Notes under the pieces: generated by a model
The model's input: only the letters and a program-made list of their open reading frames with translations
The model's database searches: none
Told to the model about the DNA's origin: nothing
NCBI GenBank assembly: GCA_023488685.1
Contig: JAMDDR010000016.1
Location: forward strand, 1 to 36,692
DNA: 36,692 nucleotides
Direction: 5' to 3'
From: Chloroflexota bacterium
Lineage (GTDB): Bacteria; Chloroflexota; Anaerolineae; J036; Brachytrichaceae
Translations under genes and position numbers: made by a program
Part shown: positions 19,124 to 27,972 of the stretch, in pieces
Layout of the letters: every line of letters starts with the position of its first letter
Position numbering within the stretch: position 1 is the first letter of the stretch

Positions 19124-20428
19124 GTGGGGTATATACAGCAGCGGCTGTACGTGCATAAGCATGATGTAATAACATTCTGCTTCCTGCTGCTGCTTTGCCT
19201 GTGCATCTTCGGTACGGCACTTTGGTTTGTGCCTGCGAATGGCGACGATCTGGTGCTGCTGTCTGCTGTTGCGCGAACACATAATCCACTGGATTTCCTG
19301 CGCGCAGACTGGGGCTTGCAAAACAACCTGTTCCGCCCTTTACCATCCATCTTATTATGGACAGTGTATCGCCTCGTAGGGGTAGTTGCATTTCCCAACC
19401 AGGTGATTAACCTGGGGATGCACGTCGTGGTCATTTGGTTACTCCACGGCCTGATCCAGCGGGCGCAGCCTGATCGTTTATTAGCATTGCTGTTAACCAG
19501 TCTGGCACTGTGCTCCATCTATACTTTATCGCCAGCCACCTGGGTGGCTGACCGTGCTACGCTGTTCGTTGCTATCAGCCTGCTTGTTTTGTTAAGGCAT
19601 ATTCTTCCGAGCGAAAGGGGTGACACTCCAAAGATAAGCCTGGTATTGGTCGTCGTGACCTCCGCCATGGCCCTGCTGAGCAAAGAGAGCGGGCTAATCG
19701 TGCCTGGTATTGCCATGGTTGCGGCTGCAAGGTCGCGGTTACCAGTCGGCGCAAGAGCCAAACTCATCATCGTAAGCGTTATCGTGATTGCCGTTTATAT
19801 GTTGGTTCGTTCGCAGGCGGTGCAGGCTGGCGCTGATGCTTATGTGCCGAGCGGTTACCTGTGGGCGACGCAACACTACGACAACTGGTCAGCATTGCCG
19901 CCGCTGTTGCGCGTCATTGCGTCCGTAGAGAACGTGCTCAAAAACCTGCTCGCGCCTGTGTTGCCTGTCTTTGGGAACGAAGGCAACCTACTCCCCTTGG
20001 CTGATCTGGCGGGTACGCTGCTCATTTGGGGGCCGACGTTGGGCCTGATTGTTCTGAGCATATCCCGTCATCTGTCGCGGATACAAATGTACGCGTGGTT
20101 GCTGCTGGCGTTGAATGCGGTTATTCACTTCTCTATTTTTCGGTATCGCGTCTTGTATCTGGCGCAGATAGCGATTTGCTTGTTCATTGCCTTTTCACCA
20201 CGGATCAGCACTCAGCGCGTTGTGCTCATCAAGTTGCTTGCAGGGGTTTTGCTGATCTACAGTGCATTCTGGGCGACACGAACGTTGAGCTGGGTGGCTT
20301 TGCAGCGCTACGATGCACTGTACCATCTTCATGGGATGGTTACGACAGGAAATTACCCGCCAGCACTTGACCGGCAGGTTGTTGATCAGATCGTGAATCG
20401 ATATGCTGCGTGGCTTAGTCCGAAGTAG
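19124..20428 (+). CDS. Multi-pass membrane protein, GT-C glycosyltransferase-like
   Basis: This 434-residue protein has about ten hydrophobic segments, starting with FCFLLLLCLCIFGTALWFV. The first extracytoplasmic loop holds NGDDLVLL, the position where GT-C (PMT/ArnT-like) enzymes carry catalytic acids, and then NLFRPLPSILLW. Such proteins use lipid-linked sugars outside the inner membrane. It may decorate the glycan or glycosylate a protein, perhaps the secreted FG-GAP protein encoded just upstream. The start is GTG 19124, with AGGTGG about 5 bases before it and no in-frame ATG nearby. The 3' end overlaps the convergent GT2 gene by 14 bases. Confidence 0.75.
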   Translation: MGYIQQRLYVHKHDVITFCFLLLLCLCIFGTALWFVPANGDDLVLLSAVARTHNPLDFLRADWGLQNNLFRPLPSILLWTVYRLVGVVAFPNQVINLGMHVVVIWLLHGLIQRAQPDRLLALLLTSLALCSIYTLSPATWVADRATLFVAISLLVLLRHILPSERGDTPKISLVLVVVTSAMALLSKESGLIVPGIAMVAAARSRLPVGARAKLIIVSVIVIAVYMLVRSQAVQAGADAYVPSGYLWATQHYDNWSALPPLLRVIASVENVLKNLLAPVLPVFGNEGNLLPLADLAGTLLIWGPTLGLIVLSISRHLSRIQMYAWLLLALNAVIHFSIFRYRVLYLAQIAICLFIAFSPRISTQRVVLIKLLAGVLLIYSAFWATRTLSWVALQRYDALYHLHGMVTTGNYPPALDRQVVDQIVNRYAAWLSPK

Positions 20429-21410
20429 TGGTCAGGCGTAGATGGCGATAACGCACGAGCACATGCCAAGGGGTATCCAACGGTGCCAGTTGGCGCATCA
20501 TAGCGAACGCGCTGATGCGCCGGACCAAATTGCGTCTGCTGCGCCAGGCTGCTGGTAACTGGCATATACCCACGAGTCTACCTGCGAGAGGACTTGTCTC
20601 TTTGCGTGACAACAGTGCGTAAGTGACCGACCCGATATCGTATGCCATGATGGGGAGCAGATAGAGCCACACGTGTGGTACAGGGTAGTTCCTGGCGATC
20701 AGTCTCAACTTGTTACGCCCTAACAAGCGGTTCTTGAAGGGTGACCCTTCGCCGCCGGTTGCTGAATGGTGGTGGTATACGCGCGCTGTGGGTACATAGA
20801 TGGTTTGCCAGCCTGCCCATTGGGCGCGCCAGGCCAGATCCACGTCTTCGAGATAAGCGAAATAAGCCTCGTCGAACAAACCAATGTCGTCCAGCATGGC
20901 ACGCCGGTAGAGTGCCGCGCCGGCACATGCGCCAAAGATCGGTTGGGGCTGGTTATCAAATGAGTTGTCGTCCTGTCCTCCACAGCGATCCCAGGCAATT
21001 CCGGCTCGATCCACTGCAATTCCCGCCGAGTTCACCATCGCGGGCCGGTCAGCAAAGAGCATTTTTGACGCCGCTGCCCCAGCTTGCGGATATTTATCCA
21101 ACACGTCAACCAACGAGGCTAGCCAATCGATGTCGACGACGGTATCGTTGTTGAGTGTGGCCACGAACTCTGCGCCACTTACGCGGATGGCTTGATTGTT
21201 CGCGGCGGCAAATCCGCGATTGTGATCGTTGCAAAGCAAGTGCACGCCAGGATAGTGTTCACGCATGAAAGCCGGGGAGCCGTCGGTCGAGCCGTTGTCG
21301 ACCAGCCACACCTGGAAATCGCGATATGCTTGTGAAAAAAGAGAATCCAGGCACGGCTGTAGGAAGCGCCTGCCGTTCCAGTTGAGAATCACAACATCAA
21401 CGCGTGACAT
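20415..21410 (-). CDS. Glycosyltransferase family 2 (WbbL-like)
   Basis: This 331-residue GT-A enzyme starts VDVVILNWNGRRFLQPCLDS and has VDNGSTDGS, the DxD-type LNNDTVVDIDW, and the acceptor-site motif FAYLEDVDLAWRAQWAGW. This combination is typical of rhamnosyltransferase-like GT2 proteins. Residues 230-300 contain hydrophobic stretches (VWLYLLPIMAYDIGSVTYAL) that may contact the membrane. It is the only minus-strand gene inside the polysaccharide region and sits back to back with the methyltransferase at 21539, so the 128-base gap between them must hold divergent promoters. The 3' end overlaps the membrane protein gene by 14 bases, an arrangement in which the two transcripts collide. Confidence 0.9.
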   Translation of the reverse strand: MSRVDVVILNWNGRRFLQPCLDSLFSQAYRDFQVWLVDNGSTDGSPAFMREHYPGVHLLCNDHNRGFAAANNQAIRVSGAEFVATLNNDTVVDIDWLASLVDVLDKYPQAGAAASKMLFADRPAMVNSAGIAVDRAGIAWDRCGGQDDNSFDNQPQPIFGACAGAALYRRAMLDDIGLFDEAYFAYLEDVDLAWRAQWAGWQTIYVPTARVYHHHSATGGEGSPFKNRLLGRNKLRLIARNYPVPHVWLYLLPIMAYDIGSVTYALLSRKETSPLAGRLVGICQLPAAWRSRRNLVRRISAFAMMRQLAPLDTPWHVLVRYRHLRLTTTSD

Positions 21411-21450
21411 TTCTTCAGCTCACGTTTCGCACAACGCTGTTAGGCGTGGG

Positions 21451-21456
21451 TATAAT
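21451..21456 (+). promoter_or_regulatory. Candidate -10 element
   Basis: A perfect TATAAT lies in the divergent gap 21411-21538, 83 bases before the methyltransferase start. The -35 region is weak (TTTCGC at 21425-21430 gives a 20-base spacer), so this is only a candidate promoter. Confidence 0.35.
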
Positions 21457-21538
21457 CTGTAAGACACTTAGGCAATCATTGACGAGCCTACCTGCACCAC
21501 GTTCACTGTCACTTACTGTAAAGTCTTGAAGAAAGCAC

Positions 21539-22342
21539 ATGGCCCGCTTCTATCCTGAAGTATACGATCTACAACCGTGGTATCACGATTTTACACGGCT
21601 GGGTTTGCAGACACGCTTCCCTATGCGGCGCAAGGATCAATTGAGGCTCCTCCTCACGCCTATACGCAGGCTGTTAGGCCATGGCTACGTTGAGAAAGGT
21701 GAGCGTTTCTCGGTACGACAATTCCTGCGGCCGGCCATTCCTCCTCATCCTGTGAACCAGCAGCGCAAGGAAGCTTATATCGTCCCTTACGTGCAGCGTT
21801 GCCTGCAGGAGATGGCCTCTCATCCAGCAATGCGTTGCCTTGATCTATTCTGTGCGGATGGTTACTACACCTCTCTCATCGCTCAGTTGTGTCCGGGCGC
21901 TGTGATGACGGGCGTGGATTTGGATGGGGATGAGATTCGACGTGCTAAAACGGCGGCACGACTGTTAGGAGTCAAACAGTCCCAGTTCGTGCAAGCGGAT
22001 GTATGGGATTTCACCCGCAATGCGCAAGCGTACGAACTGGTTCTGTGTACGGGTGGACTGTATCATCTCACTGATCCGCAGGGGTTCACACGACTGCTAC
22101 GTATGACAGGTAGCCGGTACCTGGTGGTGCAGAGTGTGGTGACCATGGAAACGGACGACCCGGACTACTTCGTTTCGCCTGCGCCAGGCTGGAAACATGG
22201 CAGCCGTTTCACCCATGTTGGCTTAGGGCGTTGGCTGGAGGCGTCTGGTTGGCACATTCTCGAATCTGCCGTGAATGAGTTGTCCGGCAATCAACGGATG
22301 TGTGATCGCGGTTCAAGCTACTATCGCTGCATTGCAGTGTAA
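21539..22342 (+). CDS. SAM-dependent methyltransferase
   Basis: This 267-residue protein has a class I methyltransferase core: motif I is CLDLFCADGYYTSLIAQL near residue 100, followed by MTGVDLDGDEIRRAKTAA, FVQADVWDF and YELVLCTGGLYHL. The last elements resemble the CmoB/DUF1698-like group, though the tRNA context is absent and the setting is polysaccharide synthesis. It more likely methylates a sugar. The conserved N-terminus includes YPEVYDLQPWYHDFTRLG. It starts the second plus-strand glycan run; the next gene begins 18 bases later. Confidence 0.85.
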   Translation: MARFYPEVYDLQPWYHDFTRLGLQTRFPMRRKDQLRLLLTPIRRLLGHGYVEKGERFSVRQFLRPAIPPHPVNQQRKEAYIVPYVQRCLQEMASHPAMRCLDLFCADGYYTSLIAQLCPGAVMTGVDLDGDEIRRAKTAARLLGVKQSQFVQADVWDFTRNAQAYELVLCTGGLYHLTDPQGFTRLLRMTGSRYLVVQSVVTMETDDPDYFVSPAPGWKHGSRFTHVGLGRWLEASGWHILESAVNELSGNQRMCDRGSSYYRCIAV

Positions 22343-22360
22343 ATCATTCACAAGGCATAC

Positions 22361-23260
22361 ATGAGGCTAGCCGTTGTCATTCTCAACTGGAATCAAGCTC
22401 CCGACACAATTGCCAGTGTGCATTCGCTTGAGAAAGTGCCGATCGCACCCGAGCATATCTGGGTTGTGGATAATGCATCAAGCGGTGACGGGATCAGTCG
22501 GGTCAAACAGGAGTGCCCCGGCATTCATCTCATTTGCAGCACGGTCAACAGAGGCTTCGCCGGCGGCAATAACCTCGCGCTTGCCGAGATACTAAAAGCT
22601 GGATATGACAGCATCTTGCTTTTTAATAATGATGCAAAGATCGATGCCGCAGCACTTGAGCATATGTGTAAGACGCTACAAATGCATCCCCGTATCGGTA
22701 TCGTTGGGCCAGTGTTGTGGGATGCGACTCACCCTGAGCGTTTATTAGCGGCTGGCGGGTGTGACATTGCTCATCATATTTCATCGCATGTAAAGGAACC
22801 TGTTTTACCCGGTGACGTGCGCGACGTAGACTATGTCCCTGGCACATGTGTTTTGATTGACGCGGAAGTGTTTCATGTGACTGGCCTGCTCGATGAGGAT
22901 TTCTTTTTCGGAGGTGAAGTCGCATCGTTATGCAAAAAGGCGAGGGACAATGGCTATCGATGCGTTGTGGATGGCAGTGCTAATGTATCTCACACAGTTG
23001 ATCGCTCCGCACAGTTGCGGCACACGCTGCACGTCTATTATGTTGTGAGAAATCGCTTTCTCTATGTGCGCCGATTCTATCCGCGCAGGAAGTTTCCCCT
23101 GTTTTTGCTCTGGTCCAGCTATACGGCTTATATTTGGTTGCTTGCGCTCATGCATCGAGATTGGCAACGCGCCGATGCAATTCGTTTGGGCTGGTTGGAT
23201 GGTTTACAGGGACGTTACGGCGGGCAAAACGCCCGTGTGACAGGCGGACAGGTCGCATAG
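22361..23260 (+). CDS. Glycosyltransferase family 2
   Basis: This 299-residue GT-A enzyme has AVVILNWNQAPDTIASVHSL, VVDNASSGDG, GFAGGNNLAL and the metal-binding FNNDAKIDAAALEHM. The segment VPGTCVLIDAEVF is also typical of the WbbL-like group. At the acceptor site, where relatives read FEDVDLC, this protein has FFFGGEVASLCKKARDNG, so the second acid is missing. The C-terminus is hydrophobic (LFLLWSSYTAYIWLLALM) and probably associates with the membrane. Two bases separate its stop from the next start. Confidence 0.88.
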   Translation: MRLAVVILNWNQAPDTIASVHSLEKVPIAPEHIWVVDNASSGDGISRVKQECPGIHLICSTVNRGFAGGNNLALAEILKAGYDSILLFNNDAKIDAAALEHMCKTLQMHPRIGIVGPVLWDATHPERLLAAGGCDIAHHISSHVKEPVLPGDVRDVDYVPGTCVLIDAEVFHVTGLLDEDFFFGGEVASLCKKARDNGYRCVVDGSANVSHTVDRSAQLRHTLHVYYVVRNRFLYVRRFYPRRKFPLFLLWSSYTAYIWLLALMHRDWQRADAIRLGWLDGLQGRYGGQNARVTGGQVA

Positions 23261-23262
23261 AC

Positions 23263-24291
23263 ATGAGAGTGCTTTTTCATGTGACGATGCCGCCATCTCC
23301 TATGGCTGCTTGCGACGCGGTCATCCAGGAAATAGAAGCCATTCGTTCACAGATCCCTGGCGAAATATTCCATCTATATCCTGCGCAGGTGCCAGGAACT
23401 CGCTTTCCTCGTCGTTTCTGGGGGTTGCAGCATCTCTTGTGGCTGCGTCTCGCTGAACGCAGCGTTACCCTTCATCACGTTTTCAACCCCGATTGCTATC
23501 TATTTCATGTGCTCAAGTTTTTACGGCGCCCCATCATCTATACGGCCGTTACAGGTGTGCGTGGAGAGAATCCTGCAATGGCCCAGGCACTGGCGCGTAA
23601 GGTGCAAATGCTTGCTGTACCCATGCAGACGGATCTTGAGCAACTTCGCCGATGGCGCATCACGAACGCCATGGTTATTCCTGCGGGTATAGACGTCACC
23701 GATTTCGAATCCTTGCCTCTCCCGCCCGGCACACCACCCACTCTGTTGATTGGATCCGCTCCATGGACAGAAGAGCAATTTCGTACAAAGGGAGTGGACG
23801 TTTTGCTGGAAGTCGCAAAAAGGCTTCCTAATTTACACCTTATCTTTCTATGGCGCGGTGTATTAGAAGCAGAAATGTATCGCCGTGTAGCTGCATCTGG
23901 TGTGCGAGATCGGATTGAGGTGATCAATACACAGGTCGATGTCAACAGGGTGTTGGCACGGGTACACGCTAGTATTGCCCTGGCTAGCAATGATACGTTG
24001 ATAAAAGCACAGCCTCAGTCGTTATTGGAATCGCTTGCGGCAGGTAAACCAGTTCTATTAAACGAACTCATCCCAATGGCAGAAAAAGTGAAGCGAGATC
24101 ATTGTGGCGTCGTGATTGAGACAGTAACACCTGAAGCTGTGATGCAAGCTGTGAACCATCTGTTTGCCAACTATGATGATTACCACAATGGTGCACTCAT
24201 CGCTGGTCAGTCCATCTTTAACCGGCGCCAGATGGTTGCTGCATATGTGGAGTTATATCAGGGTGTGAAGCCATTGCTGAGACAGGCATGA
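23263..24291 (+). CDS. Glycosyltransferase, GT4-like, divergent
   Basis: The protein has 342 residues from ATG 23263 (MRVLFHVTMPPSPMAACD). The open frame continues 43 codons upstream inside the previous gene, but those residues are arginine-rich and look like out-of-frame sequence, so I reject the longer form. The fold is GT-B: LHHVFNPDCYLFHVLKFL in the first domain, then IGSAPWTEEQFRTKGVDVLL and HLIFLWRGVLEAEMYRRV in the donor domain. The E-x7-E region reads DTLIKAQPQSLLESLAAGKP, with only the second glutamate kept. It probably acts in the same glycan pathway. The stop overlaps the next start (ATGA). Confidence 0.85.
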   Translation: MRVLFHVTMPPSPMAACDAVIQEIEAIRSQIPGEIFHLYPAQVPGTRFPRRFWGLQHLLWLRLAERSVTLHHVFNPDCYLFHVLKFLRRPIIYTAVTGVRGENPAMAQALARKVQMLAVPMQTDLEQLRRWRITNAMVIPAGIDVTDFESLPLPPGTPPTLLIGSAPWTEEQFRTKGVDVLLEVAKRLPNLHLIFLWRGVLEAEMYRRVAASGVRDRIEVINTQVDVNRVLARVHASIALASNDTLIKAQPQSLLESLAAGKPVLLNELIPMAEKVKRDHCGVVIETVTPEAVMQAVNHLFANYDDYHNGALIAGQSIFNRRQMVAAYVELYQGVKPLLRQA

Positions 24292-25568
24292 AACTGCTAC
24301 ACGTTGTTCACAACTATGCACCGGCGGTGGGTGGTACCCAGTGGATGGTGCAGCAAATCTCCGAACGATTAGTTGCCCAGTATGACGACGACGTGACGGT
24401 GTTTACCACAGTGGCCTATAACAACAGCTACTTCTGGGACCGTCATCAGCCGGCAATGAAACCTGGTACCGAGTGGGTGCATGGTGTGCGAGTCGTGCGC
24501 TTCCCTGTCTTTAACGGATTGGGATCGCTGCGACTCAATATTGCGCGCGTGGCGCATAAGCTCCGGCTTCCTGGTGAAGATTGGGCGCGTGGGTTGTTTT
24601 TTGGCCCCATTGTGCCGTCTTTGACAAAAGCCGTAGCCTCAAGCGGTGTCGATTTGGTGATGGCGTCCGCTTTCCCACTTTTACACATGCACGATGCGCT
24701 GGCTGGGGCGACCCAGGCCAGGATTCCGTGTGTTTTTCTGGGCGCTATTCACCCGGTGGATCGGTGGAGCTTTGATCGGCAGATGATTTATACAGCCATT
24801 CACCGATGCACAAGCTATATTGCTTACACTTGTTTTGAGCGCGAGTACCTGACTCAAAAGGGGGTTGAGCCAGGCAAAATCACAATCATAGGCGGTGGGG
24901 TGGATCCTGATGAGTATGCTGATGTGGATGGTATGTTGGTTCGTCGCCATTTTAACTGGGGCGAGAGACCCATTATTGCCACCATTGCACAACACGTGCT
25001 CCACAAGCGCATTGATTTGCTTATCAAAGCAATGGATCGGGTCTGGGAGTTCTTCCCACAAGCCCTATTACTGGTGATGGGTAGCCGAACCAATTACTCG
25101 CAGCAACTGGAGGCTTTGGTGCGAGCTTATTCTCCAGAGCACCAGAAACAGATTATCTTCTACGATCATTGCACGGCGGAGGAGAAGGCACAATTGTTGG
25201 CTGCATGCGATGTTTTCGCAATGCTTTCTAGCCACGAGTCATTTGGCTTGGTTTTCCTGGAAGCGTGGGCCAGTGGCAAACCTGTTATTGGTTCCAACGT
25301 CAGTGCTATACCATCCGTCATTGAGCATGGTGTAGATGGGTTGTTAGTTCCATACAGCAATGTGGAGGCGCTCGCGCAAGCGTTAATCAGATTACTGGGC
25401 GATCCCATTTTAGCCAAAGAAATGGGCGCCAAGGGACTTGAAAAGGTACGGACACAGTTTTCCTGGAACACTGTCGTCAGACGATTCCGTGACGTTTATA
25501 TTGGAGCGGTTCAAATGAATCGCGAACGGAATCGTATGAAAATCTCATCTTCTACAGGTCCTGATTGA
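24288..25568 (+). CDS. Glycosyltransferase family 4
   Basis: This 426-residue GT-B enzyme starts with LLHVVHNYAPAVGGTQWMVQ, the usual N-terminal loop with GG. The donor domain contains RPIIATIAQHVLHKRIDLLI, ALLLVMGSRTNY and LLAACDVFAMLSS. The E-x7-E motif is intact in SHESFGLVFLEAWASGKPVIG. Its start overlaps the stop of the upstream glycosyltransferase. The gene is followed after 42 bases by the intein-containing epimerase, with GAGGG before that start. Donor sugar unknown. Confidence 0.92.
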   Translation: MKLLHVVHNYAPAVGGTQWMVQQISERLVAQYDDDVTVFTTVAYNNSYFWDRHQPAMKPGTEWVHGVRVVRFPVFNGLGSLRLNIARVAHKLRLPGEDWARGLFFGPIVPSLTKAVASSGVDLVMASAFPLLHMHDALAGATQARIPCVFLGAIHPVDRWSFDRQMIYTAIHRCTSYIAYTCFEREYLTQKGVEPGKITIIGGGVDPDEYADVDGMLVRRHFNWGERPIIATIAQHVLHKRIDLLIKAMDRVWEFFPQALLLVMGSRTNYSQQLEALVRAYSPEHQKQIIFYDHCTAEEKAQLLAACDVFAMLSSHESFGLVFLEAWASGKPVIGSNVSAIPSVIEHGVDGLLVPYSNVEALAQALIRLLGDPILAKEMGAKGLEKVRTQFSWNTVVRRFRDVYIGAVQMNRERNRMKISSSTGPD

Positions 25569-25610
25569 ATCTGTTAGATTACCGAACACATTTCTTCCAA
25601 TGAGGGTTAT

Positions 25611-27920
25611 ATGAATCTCTTTATCACCGGCGGTGCCGGCTTCATCGGCTGCAATCTGGCTGCGCGCTGTCTGCAGCGTGGCGACACTGTGACCATCTTT
25701 GACAATCTCTCTCGCCCGCGTACGGAGCACAACCTGGCATGGTTGCGCGAGCAGTTTGGCAGCACACGGCTGCGCTTTGTCAAAGGTGACATCCGCGACT
25801 TTGACGCACTGCGTCTGGCCGTGGGCGAGGCACAACCGGAGCTGCTGGTCCACCTTGCCAGCCAGGTGGCTGTGACCACGTCGGTCAAAAACCCACGTGA
25901 GGATTTTAACATCAACGCGCTCGGTACCTTTAACGTGCTGGAATCAGCCCGTGCACAGGCGACGCCTCCTGCCGTGTTCTATGCCTCCACGAATAAAGTA
26001 TATGGTGGCATGGAGGATGTGGCGGTCGTGTTGGATGGCACACGCTACCGCTATCGTGACCTTTCCAATGGGGTGAGCGAACATCAGCCCTTGGACTTTC
26101 ACTCGCCCTACGGGTGCTCCAAGGGTGCGGGCGACCAGTACGTGCGCGACTATGCCCGTATTTACGGCATGCGCACGGTCGTCTTCAGACAGAGCTGCAT
26201 TGCCGCTGATCAGGCGCTGGTCACGCCGTTTGGCATGAAGAAGATCAGCGATATTCTGCCAGGCGAACTGGTCCACAGCGGACGGGGATGGGCTACGGTG
26301 CGGCACGTGTGGCGAACGGGCACCAAACCGGTGCGCCGCCTGGTGACGATGAATGGCATGCAGGTCACTCTGACGAGTGATCACCGTGTTTTTCGCCCAC
26401 ATGGTCTGTTCTCGAATCGTGAACTCGCTTATGGGGATTTCGTGGCTGTGCTGCCCGAGGCACGCCATATGCCGGTTTGGGAGCCCATTAATGACCAGGT
26501 GTTGGATCAGCAAAGCTATTTGGATGCCGTTTCCCAACGGACTGCAGATGCACGCTGTCTCAACGAAGCACGCACCATTGCGGAGCGGCTGCTCCCCCTC
26601 AAAGGTGACCGTTTGCTGGCGATTGCGGAAGTGGCCGGCCGGTTATTTGGCGATGGCCACCTGGGCATCCACAACCGGCAGTCGCGCGAAATGCCGGCTT
26701 ATACAGTTCAACACTTTGGCACAGAATCTGAGTTAATGGCATTGAGCGAACGGTTACGCTGGCTGGGTCTACCTGCAAGTGACATCATTCGGGAGGAAAC
26801 TACTTCTGAACTGCCGGATGGGCATGTGATTGACGGACAAACGTGCCGTATTCAACAACAAAGCATCGCCATCTTCACCCTGTTCGAGCTGTTGGGTGTG
26901 CCAGTGGGTGATAAGGTGCGTGTTGAATACGGCTTGCCCGGGTGGGTGGCAAGTGGGCATCACCTGGTGAAGCGCGCATTCTTGCGCGGCTTCTTCGGTG
27001 CGGAACTGTGCCAGCCACAACCTGGCTCGCAAACTGCTCCTACCTTCGCGCAATCCAAGGATGTGTCGTATTTGGAGAATGGCCACCAGTGGCTGCGACA
27101 ATTGTGTGACCTGCTGGCCGAGTTTGACATTGAGACATCTCAGAGTGAGGCACAGGCGGTTGAGTACAAACGTGGCACGACCGTGCAGATGACGGTGCGA
27201 TTGCGGGGTGGATATGATCTATATCCCAAGCTCGCAGCCATAGGCTATGCATTTAGTGATGAGCGCGAGATCAGGTTGAATGCGTTGTTGCGCTGGCAGT
27301 GGACGCGCAGTTCGCCCGAGAACGTTGGCCGCACAGAACAGCTCTACCGCGCTGACGGTCACTTGTTCTGGGATAGCATCGAGTGCATTGAGGAACTCGA
27401 TCAGCAGCCGGTCTTTGACCTTGAGATTGAGACCGACCAGCATCTCTTGCTTGCCGGGGGTATTCAGGTTTCCAATTGTATCTATGGTGAGCGACAATTC
27501 GGTGTTGAAGATCAAGGCTGGGTCGCGCACTTTGTCATCGCTGCGGCTACGGGCCGCACCATTTCCATTTACGGTGACGGCAAACAGGTGCGTGACCTGC
27601 TGTACGTGCAGGATCTGGTCAACGCGTACGACGCGGCCTGGACTCACCTGGATGTTGCGAGTGGTCAGGTGTTCAATGTGGGCGGCGGTATCGCCAATAC
27701 GTTATCCATCTGGTCCGAGTTTGGCCCGCTGCTTGAGCAGCTCTCTGGAAAGCCTGTGCCGGTTACTTATGGCGACTGGCGCCCTGGCGATCAGCCGGTC
27801 TTTGTGAGTGACAATACGAAAGCAAAGCAGGTGCTGGGCTGGCAGCCACTGGTTTCTGTGCAAGAAGGTGTGGGCCGGTTGTATAAGTGGGTGACGTCAA
27901 ACCCCCATTTGTTCGCATAA
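25611..27920 (+). CDS. CDP-paratose 2-epimerase (RfbE/Tyv) family NDP-sugar epimerase, interrupted by an intein
   Basis: The 769-residue precursor consists of a 195-residue N-extein, a 427-residue intein and a 147-residue C-extein; spliced, the enzyme has 342 residues, normal for the family. The N-extein has the Rossmann motif TGGAGFIG, STNKVYGG and the catalytic Tyr167/Lys171 in SPYGCSKGAGDQYV. The C-extein continues CIYGERQFGVEDQGWVAHF and YGDGKQVRDLLYVQDLV. DFHSPYGCSKGA-DQY and the DQGWV segment closely match my memory of Salmonella RfbE (Tyv), which converts CDP-paratose to CDP-tyvelose, so I place it in that family. The other CDP-dideoxysugar genes are not in the window, so its actual substrate is open. 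Splicing is required for activity, because the insertion breaks the conserved RQS-CIYG segment just after the active site. By eye the base composition resembles the housekeeping genes more than the adjacent glycosyltransferases. Confidence 0.92.
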   Translation: MNLFITGGAGFIGCNLAARCLQRGDTVTIFDNLSRPRTEHNLAWLREQFGSTRLRFVKGDIRDFDALRLAVGEAQPELLVHLASQVAVTTSVKNPREDFNINALGTFNVLESARAQATPPAVFYASTNKVYGGMEDVAVVLDGTRYRYRDLSNGVSEHQPLDFHSPYGCSKGAGDQYVRDYARIYGMRTVVFRQSCIAADQALVTPFGMKKISDILPGELVHSGRGWATVRHVWRTGTKPVRRLVTMNGMQVTLTSDHRVFRPHGLFSNRELAYGDFVAVLPEARHMPVWEPINDQVLDQQSYLDAVSQRTADARCLNEARTIAERLLPLKGDRLLAIAEVAGRLFGDGHLGIHNRQSREMPAYTVQHFGTESELMALSERLRWLGLPASDIIREETTSELPDGHVIDGQTCRIQQQSIAIFTLFELLGVPVGDKVRVEYGLPGWVASGHHLVKRAFLRGFFGAELCQPQPGSQTAPTFAQSKDVSYLENGHQWLRQLCDLLAEFDIETSQSEAQAVEYKRGTTVQMTVRLRGGYDLYPKLAAIGYAFSDEREIRLNALLRWQWTRSSPENVGRTEQLYRADGHLFWDSIECIEELDQQPVFDLEIETDQHLLLAGGIQVSNCIYGERQFGVEDQGWVAHFVIAAATGRTISIYGDGKQVRDLLYVQDLVNAYDAAWTHLDVASGQVFNVGGGIANTLSIWSEFGPLLEQLSGKPVPVTYGDWRPGDQPVFVSDNTKAKQVLGWQPLVSVQEGVGRLYKWVTSNPHLFA
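26196..27476 (+). other. Intein with LAGLIDADG-like endonuclease domain (precursor residues 196-622)
   Basis: The intein has 427 residues. Block A is CIAADQALVTPFGMKKISD with Cys1. Block B has GMQVTLTSDHRVF with the T-x-x-H pair (T60, H63). Block C, LAIAEVAGRLFGDGHL (141-156), is a LAGLIDADG-type motif. Block E, VKRAFLRGFFGAEL (258-271), is the second, altered one. Block F is VFDLEIETDQHLLLA (406-420). Block G ends QVSN, followed by Cys+1 of the C-extein. The penultimate residue is Ser where most inteins have His, a known variation compatible with splicing. Deleting exactly these codons restores the conserved epimerase sequence FRQS-CIYGERQF. The endonuclease would make the element a homing one; whether it is still active is uncertain because block E departs from the usual GLFDADG. 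Confidence 0.93.
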
Positions 27921-27972
27921 ACCGTGGCGGGCCAAAAGGATTCACGTGAAACATTCCCTGTGCTGGTGAATC

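Noticed and set aside
18832..19518. A 228-codon minus-strand frame spanning the FG-GAP and membrane protein genes.
   Set aside because: The composition is unlike a protein (many Arg, Ser, Thr) and both opposite genes are well supported.
23134..23262. A 43-residue extension of the GT4-like protein starting at 23263.
   Set aside because: It overlaps the end of the preceding GT2 gene in another frame and has no similarity to a GT-B N-terminus.
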